From Rubritepida sp. (GTDB lineage Bacteria > Pseudomonadota > Alphaproteobacteria > Acetobacterales > Acetobacteraceae): a DNA stretch of 5,553 bases. A model generated the notes under the pieces. The model was not told the DNA's origin. It worked only from the letters and a program-made list of their open reading frames with translations, and made no database searches. A program made the position numbers and the translations under genes. The stretch's first letter is position 1. Each line of letters begins with the position of its first letter. Positions 1 to 5,401 of the stretch are shown one piece after another. The stretch is taken from positions 1 to 5,553 of the forward strand of contig JACMRO010000246.1 in the NCBI GenBank assembly GCA_014376425.1, given 5' to 3'.

Positions 1-1
1 C

Positions 2-2101
2 GATGCCGCGCCCGTGCCGCTGGCCGTTGAACCGATCGCCACCGTGCGCTTCGCCGACTTCGGTCTGGCGCCGGAAATCCTGCGCGCGCTGACCGACCAG
101 GGCTATGTGCATCCGACCCCGATCCAGGCCGAGGCCGGCACCGAGAGCCTGGCGCCGTTGCCGCCTGAGTTCCCGGCTGAACCGGCTTTGCCGGAAGGCC
201 TGGTAGCGACCGAGGCGCTGGCAGCGACACACGCTCCGGACGGCGCGCCTGTCGAGGAGGATGAACCCACCGGTGCTATGCCCGACGACGCGGCGGACAG
301 CCTCCAGGGCGAAGCGACCGATGCCAAGGACGACGAACCCGCACAGCCCCGCATCACCTTCGCCGACCTTGGCCTGAGTGACGAACTGCTGCGCGCCGTC
401 GAGGAAAGCGGTTACCTGCACCCCACGCCGATTCAGGAGCAGGCCATTCCGGTCATCCTGATGAACCGCGATGTGCTGGGCTGCGCCCAGACCGGCACCG
501 GCAAGACCGCCAGCTTCGTGCTGCCGATGCTGGATATCCTGTCGGGCTCACGCGCCAAGGCGCGGATGCCGCGCAGCCTGATCCTGGAGCCGACGCGTGA
601 ACTGGCGCTCCAGGTCGCCGAGAATTTTGTGAAATACGGCAAGTATCTCGGCCTCAACCACGCGCTGCTGATCGGCGGCGAGAGCATGGACGAGCAGAAG
701 CGGGTGCTGAACGAGGGCGTGGACGTCCTCATCGCCACCCCCGGCCGGCTGCTGGATATGTTCGACCGCGGCCGCATCCTGATGGCCGATTGCAAACTGC
801 TGGTGATCGACGAAGCCGACCGCATGCTGGATATGGGCTTTATCCCCGATGTCGAGCGAATCGTCGGCATGTTGCCGCCGACGCGGCAGACGCTGTTCTT
901 CTCGGCCACCATGGCGCCCGAGATCCGCCGCCTGGCCGATGCATTCCTGCAGAATCCGCGTGAGATCACCGTCTCCCGCCCCGCCTCGGTGGCGACGACC
1001 ATTACCTCGGCGCTGGTCTATGTGCAGCCGAACGACAAGCGCGAGGCGCTGCGCCGGCTGATCGTGAGTGAGGATGTCGGCAATGCGCTGATCTTCTGCA
1101 ACCGCAAGATCGAGGTCGATGTCCTCTACAAGTCGTTGAAGAAGCACGGCTTCAAGGTGGGCGCCCTGCATGGCGACCTGGATCAGTCGGTCCGGTTTTC
1201 GACTTTGAATGCCTTCAAGGCAAATGAATTGCAGCTGCTGGTGTGCAGCGACGTCGCGGCCCGGGGCATCGACATTGGCGGGCTGAGCCACGTCTTTAAT
1301 TTCGACGTGCCATTCCATTCGGAAGACTACGTCCATCGCGTCGGCCGCACCGGCCGTGCTGGGCGAGAGGGGCGCGCCTTCTCCATCGCCACGTCCGATG
1401 ACGCGCGCAACGTGGCCGGTATCGAGAAGCTGATCGGCCAGCAGATGCCACGCATCGTGATCGAGGGGCTGGACATAGTGTCCGACGAGGAGATCGCCGA
1501 GGCCATGACGAAGCCACGCGGCCGTGGCCGCGCCGCCAGCGGGCGTTCGGGCAGCGCCGCTGCCGGGCGTTCGGGCAGCGCCGCTGCCGGGCGTCCAGTC
1601 GCCACCGCCGGGCGCCCGGGCAGCCGGACGCCGGAGCGGAGTGGACGCGGTACGCGCGAGGAACGCGCCCCGCGGGAAGATCGCGCGCCGCGCGAACGCG
1701 CCGTCAGGCCCCGCCGCGATGTGCCGACGCCGGCCGCGTTGGACGTGCCCGCCGACGTGCTGCGCGAGGCACCGCCATTAAGCGGTCGCCCCGAAGGTCG
1801 TGGCGAGACCCGCAACGAAGGGCGCTCCGAGAGCCGCAGCGAAGGGCGCGGCGAAGGCCGTGAGGACCGGCCCCGCCCTGCCGAAAGCCGCGATGATCGT
1901 CCCCGCCGCCCCGAGGGCCGCCCCGAAAGCCGCGACGACCGGCCGCGCCGGCGCGACGACGACCTGGGCCCCTCGGTCCGCGGTTTTGGCGACAGCACCC
2001 CGGCCTTCATGCTGATCGCCATCCCGAAGTTCCGTCGCGAGCGACCGGCGGACGCGCCAGAGACAGAAGCGCCGGCGCCGGAAATTGCCAACGCAGAGTA
2101 G
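2..2101 (+). CDS. DEAD-box ATP-dependent RNA helicase, RhlE-like (5' end outside window)
   Basis: ATP-dependent RNA-remodelling enzyme of superfamily 2, cytoplasmic, expected in ribosome assembly or RNA decay. The frame is open to the left edge; the first usable codon, GTG at 14, lacks a convincing ribosome binding site, so the start is probably upstream. Counting from that GTG (695 residues), the core shows a Q motif (F116, GYLHPTPIQ 133-141), motif I (AQTGTGKT 158-165), Ia (PTREL 193-197), Ib (TPGR 242-245), DEAD (266-269), SAT (297-299), motif V (ARGID 416-420) and motif VI (HRVGRTGR 441-448). All catalytic motifs look intact. Residues about 498-670 form a disordered tail rich in R, G, E and D, followed by GFGDSTPAFML, an ending I recall from alphaproteobacterial relatives. 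Odd: residues 11-41 are a second Q-motif segment, separated from the core by an Ala/Pro/acidic linker. RhlE-like is the best subfamily guess; the DEAD-box assignment is secure. Confidence 0.95.
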   Translation, partial: DAAPVPLAVEPIATVRFADFGLAPEILRALTDQGYVHPTPIQAEAGTESLAPLPPEFPAEPALPEGLVATEALAATHAPDGAPVEEDEPTGAMPDDAADSLQGEATDAKDDEPAQPRITFADLGLSDELLRAVEESGYLHPTPIQEQAIPVILMNRDVLGCAQTGTGKTASFVLPMLDILSGSRAKARMPRSLILEPTRELALQVAENFVKYGKYLGLNHALLIGGESMDEQKRVLNEGVDVLIATPGRLLDMFDRGRILMADCKLLVIDEADRMLDMGFIPDVERIVGMLPPTRQTLFFSATMAPEIRRLADAFLQNPREITVSRPASVATTITSALVYVQPNDKREALRRLIVSEDVGNALIFCNRKIEVDVLYKSLKKHGFKVGALHGDLDQSVRFSTLNAFKANELQLLVCSDVAARGIDIGGLSHVFNFDVPFHSEDYVHRVGRTGRAGREGRAFSIATSDDARNVAGIEKLIGQQMPRIVIEGLDIVSDEEIAEAMTKPRGRGRAASGRSGSAAAGRSGSAAAGRPVATAGRPGSRTPERSGRGTREERAPREDRAPRERAVRPRRDVPTPAALDVPADVLREAPPLSGRPEGRGETRNEGRSESRSEGRGEGREDRPRPAESRDDRPRRPEGRPESRDDRPRRRDDDLGPSVRGFGDSTPAFMLIAIPKFRRERPADAPETEAPAPEIANAE
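44..445 (+). repeat. Duplicated Q-motif segment in the helicase N-terminus (copies 44-136 and 353-445)
   Basis: Two 31-residue stretches of the helicase align without gaps and share 18 identical residues. Both have FAD-GL near the start, LRA in the middle and HPTPIQ near the end. Each keeps the Q-motif Gln and a Phe 17 residues before the G of the GY-HPTPIQ stretch (F13/Q38 and F116/Q141). Only the second copy runs on into the Walker A motif. The first is followed by about 70 residues of Ala/Pro/Glu/Asp-rich linker. The DNA copies have diverged at many third positions, so the duplication is not recent. Confidence 0.85.
1541..1588 (+). repeat. Perfect 24-bp tandem repeat, two copies, in the helicase tail
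   Basis: Positions 1541-1564 and 1565-1588 are identical 24-mers, each encoding GRSGSAAA in frame. A third, degenerate unit (GRPVATAGRPGS) follows. Because the unit length is a multiple of three, gain or loss of copies would lengthen or shorten the disordered tail without breaking the gene. Confidence 0.9.
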
Positions 2102-2170
2102 CCTGCCAGGCTTGCGGCACCGACGCCGACCATCACATACGGAAAGCGCCGGAACCGCGGCGCACCCCCT

Positions 2171-2176
2171 GGAGGA
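2171..2176 (+). promoter_or_regulatory. Ribosome binding site of gcdH
   Basis: GGAGGA lies seven bases before the ATG at 2184. It decides the start: the frame also opens further upstream from a TTG at 2085 inside the helicase end, but that start has no comparable site and would add 33 residues unlike the family. Confidence 0.85.
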
Positions 2177-2183
2177 CATTGCC

Positions 2184-3374
2184 ATGAACGTCATGAGCCC
2201 CATCCGTGCTGGCTTCCAGTGGGACGACGCGCTGCTGCTGGAAGACCAGCTGACCGAGGATGAGCGCCTCATCCGCGACGCCGCGCGCGCTTTCTGCCAG
2301 GACCGGCTGATGCCGCGCATCCTGATGGCCAATCGTAACGAGACCTTCGACCGCGACATCATGAACGAGTTCGGTGAGCAGGGTTTCCTGGGCGCCACGC
2401 TGGAGGGCTATGGCTGCGCCGGCGTCAGCTACGTCGCCTACGGGTTGATGGCGCGTGAGGTCGAGCGGGTCGACAGCGGCTACCGCAGCGCCTTCTCCGT
2501 GCAGTCGTCGCTGGTGATGTACCCGATCCACGCCTTCGGCTCGGAAGAGCAGAAGCAGAAGTTCCTGCCCCGGCTGCGCACCGGCGAGATGGTGGGCTGC
2601 TTTGGCCTGACCGAACCCGATGCCGGCTCCGATCCCTCCTCGATGCGCACCCGGGCGAAGAAGGTGGATGGCGGCTACCTGGTGTCCGGCTCGAAGACCT
2701 GGATCACCAATTCCCCCATCGCCGATGTCGCCGTGGTCTGGGCCAAGGATGACGAGGGCCTCCTGCGGGGCTTTCTGCTCGAGCGCGGCATGAAGGGCCT
2801 CACCTTCCCCAAGATCGAGGGCAAGTTCAGCCTGCGCGCCTCGGTCACCGGCATGATCATGATGGACGATGTCTTCGTCCCGGAGGAGAACCGCCTGCCG
2901 GGTGTAAAGTCGCTGGCCGGCCCATTCTCCTGCCTCAACCGCGCCCGCTACGGCATCGCCTGGGGCGCGCTGGGGGCGGCAGAGGATTGCTGGCACCGCG
3001 CGCGCGATTACACGCTCAACCGGAAAATGTTCGGCAAACCACTGGCGCAGACGCAGCTCATCCAGCTCAAGCTGGCCAACATGCAGACGGAGATCACGCT
3101 GGGCCTGCAGGCGGTGCTGCGCGTTGGCCGGTTGTTCGACGAGGGTCGCGTCGCGCCGGAGATGATCTCCCTGGTAAAGCGTAACAATTGCGGCAAGTCG
3201 CTCGATATCGCGCGCATGTCGCGTGACATGCACGGTGGCAACGGGATCGTGGATGAATACCATGTCATCCGCCACCTCATGAACCTCGAGACGGTGAACA
3301 CCTATGAGGGCACGCACGATGTGCACGCCCTGATCCTGGGGCGCGCCCAGACCGGGCTCAACGCCTTCGGTTGA
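2184..3374 (+). CDS. gcdH: Glutaryl-CoA dehydrogenase (decarboxylating)
   Basis: FAD-dependent acyl-CoA dehydrogenase that oxidises and decarboxylates glutaryl-CoA to crotonyl-CoA and CO2, passing electrons to electron-transfer flavoprotein (EC 1.3.8.6). It serves lysine, tryptophan and some aromatic degradation in the cytoplasm. The 396-residue length is normal for the family. Visible marks are SGYRSAFSVQSSLVM (98-112), whose Arg-Ser pair corresponds to the glutaryl carboxylate-binding positions in characterised enzymes; the acyl-CoA dehydrogenase signature GLTEPDAGSD (141-150); the substrate-loop region MHGGNGIVDEYH (349-360); and YEGTHDVHALILGRA (374-388), with E375 as the expected catalytic base. 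The ATG at 2184 follows a strong GGAGGA. The stop overlaps the next gene's start by four bases. No glutarate CoA-transferase, ETF or LysR regulator gene, common partners of gcdH elsewhere, is in the window. A related short-chain acyl-CoA dehydrogenase is possible but less likely given the Arg-Ser and C-terminal motifs. Confidence 0.93.
   Translation: MNVMSPIRAGFQWDDALLLEDQLTEDERLIRDAARAFCQDRLMPRILMANRNETFDRDIMNEFGEQGFLGATLEGYGCAGVSYVAYGLMAREVERVDSGYRSAFSVQSSLVMYPIHAFGSEEQKQKFLPRLRTGEMVGCFGLTEPDAGSDPSSMRTRAKKVDGGYLVSGSKTWITNSPIADVAVVWAKDDEGLLRGFLLERGMKGLTFPKIEGKFSLRASVTGMIMMDDVFVPEENRLPGVKSLAGPFSCLNRARYGIAWGALGAAEDCWHRARDYTLNRKMFGKPLAQTQLIQLKLANMQTEITLGLQAVLRVGRLFDEGRVAPEMISLVKRNNCGKSLDIARMSRDMHGGNGIVDEYHVIRHLMNLETVNTYEGTHDVHALILGRAQTGLNAFG
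3371..3374 (+). promoter_or_regulatory. TTGA stop/start overlap, gcdH to DUF2721 gene
   Basis: The TTG start of the membrane-protein gene and the TGA stop of gcdH interlock in four bases. The TTG has no strong Shine-Dalgarno sequence (only GGG about 14 bases upstream), so translation is probably coupled to termination of gcdH. A competing start is the ATG at 3407, preceded by a weak GAGCGGG at 3392-3398. Confidence 0.6.
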
Positions 3375-3754
3375 CCACCTTCGAATCGGTAGAGCGGGCG
3401 ATCGGCATGGCATTGGCGCCCGCCTTCCTGCTGACGGCGACGATGACGGCGTTGAACGCGCTGACCACGCGGCTGACCCGGATCCTGGACCGGATGCGCG
3501 ACGGCGCCCAACCCGGTGAACGAGCCTGGCTGGAGCGGCGCTCGTTCTGGGCGCGGCGTTCTGTGCAGCTTTGCGCCGTCTCGGCATTTCTGGTTGCCTC
3601 GCAAATCATGTGGACTTTCAGCGCCGCGCTGATGGGCGGCCAGAACGGGGTGATGCTGGCGGTGCTGCTGAGCCTGGCGATGGTCGCCTTCATGGCGGCG
3701 ATGCTGGCCTTCGTGTTCGAGACCATGCTGGCCGAGCGCGGGCCGAAGGAGTGA
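3371..3754 (+). CDS. DUF2721-type small membrane protein, function unknown
   Basis: A 127-residue inner-membrane protein resembling the DUF2721 family, for which I know no established function. Three hydrophobic segments are visible: about residues 11-31, 66-88 and 93-117. Between the first two lies a basic, probably cytoplasmic loop with TTRLTRILDRMR (32-43) and ERRSFWARRS (55-64). The LN-LTTRL-RI-DR pattern after the first segment is what suggests DUF2721. There is no signal peptide, catalytic motif or cysteine pair to suggest an activity. The TTG start at 3371 overlaps the gcdH stop; starting at the ATG at 3407 would remove twelve residues yet leave all three helices, so the start is not certain. 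The stop overlaps the methyltransferase start. Position between gcdH and an rRNA methyltransferase fixes it in their transcript but does not reveal its role. Confidence 0.82.
   Translation: MTTFESVERAIGMALAPAFLLTATMTALNALTTRLTRILDRMRDGAQPGERAWLERRSFWARRSVQLCAVSAFLVASQIMWTFSAALMGGQNGVMLAVLLSLAMVAFMAAMLAFVFETMLAERGPKE
3746..3754 (+). promoter_or_regulatory. GTGA stop/start overlap with AAGGAG at the methyltransferase start
   Basis: AAGGAG (3746-3751) runs directly into the GTG start at 3751, which overlaps the TGA stop at 3752-3754. The Shine-Dalgarno sequence is too close to serve that GTG in the usual way and too far (17 bases) from the next ATG at 3769. Termination-reinitiation is the simplest reading. 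The GTG start is preferred because it supplies the first beta-strand (VTLTIT) of the N-terminal OB-like domain. Confidence 0.55.
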
Positions 3755-4965
3755 CCCTGACCATCACCATGATGGGCAGCGCCGGCGACGGCGTGGCGCT
3801 GCTGGCGGACGGCACGCGCCGGCACATCCCGCGCGCTCTGCCGAGCGAGACGCTTTCCGATGACGGCCGGCTCACGGTCGAGAGCCCGGAGCGGGTCGAC
3901 CCGCCCTGCCCGCATTTCCCGCTCTGCGGCGCCTGTGCCTTGCAGCACTGGGCCACGGCGCCGCAAACCGAATGGAAGCGTGGCCGCATCGAGCATGCGC
4001 TCCGCGCCGCGGGCTTTGGCGATGCGGCGCCGGTGCTGGCCCATGTCAGCCCGCCAGCCTCCCGTCGCCGGGCCGATTTGTCGGTCATCAGGCAGCCGGA
4101 CGGGTCGCTGGTGATCGGCTTCCACGGCCCGGCCGGCGTGCTGGCCATCCCCGATTGCCGGGTGCTGCGGCCTGAGATCATGGCGCTGTTGCCCAGGCTG
4201 GCGGCGGCGCTGCGGCCATTGCAAGCGCTTCGCATGCGATCGGATGCGGCGATCAACCTGCTCGACAGCGGGCCCGACGTGCTGCTGCGGCTGGACGGCA
4301 AGCTGACGCCGGCCGACATCGCGCGGCTGGCCGACTTCGCACGCTCGGAGGGGCTGAAGCGCATCGCGACGCGGGAGGGTGTGGCCGCGCAAATCAGCCC
4401 GGTGCGGCACGGCTTCCAGGGCGGTGAGGTTGCGCCGCCGCCTGGCGCCTTCCTGCAGGCGACCGCACAGGGCGAGGCGGCGATCGTCGCCGCGGTGCTG
4501 GCCGCGCTGCCGGCCCGGCTACCGCGCAGCGCCCTCATCGCCGACCTGTTCGCGGGGCTGGGCACGCTCAGCTTCCCGCTCAGCGCTCGCGCCCGGGTGC
4601 TGGCTTTCGAGGGCGACCCGGCGATAGTGGCCGCGCTCGATGCCGGGGCGCGCGCCGCCGGCGGCCGCGTTACCGCAGCGCGGCGCGACCTGATCCGCCA
4701 GCCGCTACTGCCGGCCGAACTGGCCAAATGCGCCGTGGTGGTGCTCGACCCGCCTTATGCGGGCGCCGCGGAACAGATCGACCAGATCGCCCGCAGCCCC
4801 AGGCCTGCCATCGTCTATGTCAGCTGCAACCCGGTGGCGTTGGAGCGCGATGCGCGGGTGCTGCGCCAGGCCGGCTACACGCTGGGTCCGGCCGCCGTCA
4901 TCGACCAGTTCCTCTGGTCGCCGCATGTCGAGGCGGTGGTGGGTTTCGCGCCACCGAAAGCGTGA
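3751..4965 (+). CDS. 23S rRNA (uracil-5-)-methyltransferase, RlmD/RumA-like, with 4Fe-4S site
   Basis: SAM-dependent enzyme of the TrmA/RlmC/RlmD family that forms 5-methyluridine, most likely in 23S rRNA. The 404-residue product has an N-terminal TRAM/OB-like domain (about 1-45, GSAGDGVA at 9-16). Iron-sulfur ligands C53, C59, C62 and C136 match the C-x5-C-x2-C...C pattern of RlmC and RlmD, which TrmA lacks. The Rossmann methyltransferase domain has DLFAGLGTLSFPLS (265-278), LDPPYAG (332-338), VSCNP with nucleophile C359, and HVEA with E394 as the expected general base. Two positions differ from what I expect: QAT (236-238) where QxN is usual, and DPPY where DPPR or DPAR is usual. The stop/start overlap with the DUF2721 gene indicates co-translation. 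The target (U1939, U747 or another) cannot be read from sequence, so no symbol is given. Confidence 0.9.
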   Translation: MTLTITMMGSAGDGVALLADGTRRHIPRALPSETLSDDGRLTVESPERVDPPCPHFPLCGACALQHWATAPQTEWKRGRIEHALRAAGFGDAAPVLAHVSPPASRRRADLSVIRQPDGSLVIGFHGPAGVLAIPDCRVLRPEIMALLPRLAAALRPLQALRMRSDAAINLLDSGPDVLLRLDGKLTPADIARLADFARSEGLKRIATREGVAAQISPVRHGFQGGEVAPPPGAFLQATAQGEAAIVAAVLAALPARLPRSALIADLFAGLGTLSFPLSARARVLAFEGDPAIVAALDAGARAAGGRVTAARRDLIRQPLLPAELAKCAVVVLDPPYAGAAEQIDQIARSPRPAIVYVSCNPVALERDARVLRQAGYTLGPAAVIDQFLWSPHVEAVVGFAPPKA

Positions 4966-5074
4966 CCGCGATTTTGCCGCCCGTCGCCCTGGAATAGGGG
5001 CACGACTGGTGCGCTGCTTCTACCGTTGCCTGGGCGGCGGCGCGGTCCAGATTCTGCAACGTTACTGCGGGCTT

Positions 5075-5095
5075 GGCGGCCCTGAAGGAGCCGCC
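5075..5095 (+). repeat. Inverted repeat / hairpin after the methyltransferase gene
   Basis: GGCGGC (5075-5080) pairs perfectly with GCCGCC (5090-5095). Two inner C-G pairs (5081-5082 with 5087-5088) can extend the stem around a TGAA loop with one bulged A. It lies 110 bases past the stop codon. No T run follows closely, so it is not a standard intrinsic terminator, though it could stabilise the transcript's 3' end. Confidence 0.45.
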
Positions 5096-5222
5096 CTCGT
5101 CACGGTCGACCTAGCAGCGAAGCCGCTGGCGTCTGTCTTTTTGCTGATGCGCCACGTCGTCCGCCGCACTACCGAAGCACGCCGCATTACCCAGGGCGAA
5201 GATCTGGTCGGGTGGCGCCGAC

Positions 5223-5251
5223 GCGGCCCGGGCCGCCCATGCTCCTGGGCG
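5223..5251 (+). repeat. 14-bp perfect palindrome overlapping a second inverted repeat
   Basis: Positions 5223-5236 read GCGGCCCGGGCCGC, identical to their own reverse complement. The last bases also start a second stem, CGCCCA (5234-5239) with TGGGCG (5246-5251) around a six-base loop, so the two structures are mutually exclusive in RNA. A symmetric protein-binding site is possible, but GC-rich palindromes arise readily by chance in such DNA. Confidence 0.4.
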
Positions 5252-5293
5252 TCCACGGATCGAACCTTAAAAGCCGTTGGACGATTCGACATG

Positions 5294-5317
5294 GCCACCG
5301 CCGTTGCTGGTGGTGGC
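5294..5317 (+). repeat. Strong hairpin upstream of the hydrolase gene
   Basis: A nine-base-pair stem with one G-T wobble joins 5294-5302 to 5309-5317 around a six-base loop (GTTGCT). It ends 84 bases before the ATG at 5402, so it would lie in that gene's leader if transcription starts upstream, or at the 3' end of the methyltransferase transcript. The nearest T run, at 5336-5339, is too far away for a standard terminator. Confidence 0.5.
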
Positions 5318-5388
5318 GCCCGAATACATCGTCATGGCTTTTACTTTTGGTTTGCGGCATCACTTCTGCAGCGGCGCGAGCGACAAAC

Positions 5389-5393
5389 AGGGA
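5389..5393 (+). promoter_or_regulatory. Ribosome binding site of the hydrolase gene
   Basis: AGGGA stands eight bases before the ATG at 5402. An in-frame ATG at 5393 overlaps this site and would add only three residues (MRN); it lacks a site of its own at the right distance, so 5402 is the better start. Confidence 0.6.
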
Positions 5394-5401
5394 TGCGAAA
5401 C

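Larger units (their letters stand above)
4966..5401 (+). other. 436-bp gap without a recognised gene; inverted repeats and one open frame
   Basis: No protein in any frame of this stretch is recognisable to me. The frame of the downstream hydrolase gene is nevertheless open across the whole gap, back at least to an ATG at 4925. A GTG at 5009 in that frame is preceded by AGGGG at 4996-5000 with an eight-base spacer. By my count 67 of 94 codons from 5009 to 5290 end in G or C. The predicted peptide is rich in Arg, Cys and Gly with no domain I know. Several inverted repeats are present. The last 140 bases or so look more AT-rich and are the likeliest place for the next gene's promoter, but I cannot name convincing -35 and -10 boxes. 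No intrinsic terminator with an immediate T run is visible after the methyltransferase stop. Confidence 0.6.

Noticed and set aside
1327..2136. - strand open frame of 269 codons opposite the helicase tail
   Set aside because: It is a Ser/Arg/Pro-rich mirror of the repetitive tail, with no family resemblance.
2146..2163. Inverted repeat GCGCC/GGCGC between the helicase and gcdH as a terminator
   Set aside because: The stem has only five pairs, there is no T run after it, and it lies just before the gcdH ribosome binding site.
2085..2183. Longer gcdH beginning at TTG 2085, overlapping the helicase stop
   Set aside because: The 33 extra residues do not look like the family N-terminus, and GGAGGA directly precedes the ATG at 2184.
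2133..3587. 484-codon open frame on the - strand opposite gcdH
   Set aside because: Its translation is a compositionally odd His/Ala/Gln/Val-rich product with no recognisable family, while the + strand encodes an intact glutaryl-CoA dehydrogenase. Long antisense frames are expected where third positions are nearly all G or C.
3571..3750. Longer methyltransferase beginning inside the DUF2721 gene
   Set aside because: The added 60 residues are a frame-shifted reading of the membrane protein; homologues begin close to the VTLTIT strand encoded from 3751.
3358..4727. Two long - strand open frames (350 and 345 codons) opposite the DUF2721 and methyltransferase genes
   Set aside because: Both give Arg/Ser/Ala-rich sequences without motifs and lie opposite genes with intact catalytic residues.
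4986..5001. GCCCT/GGGGC hairpin shortly after the methyltransferase stop as a terminator
   Set aside because: The stem is short, includes a wobble pair, and is not followed by a T run.
5334..5356. TGGC...TTGC pair resembling a sigma-54 promoter
   Set aside because: The spacing between the two elements is much longer than the fixed spacing sigma-54 requires.
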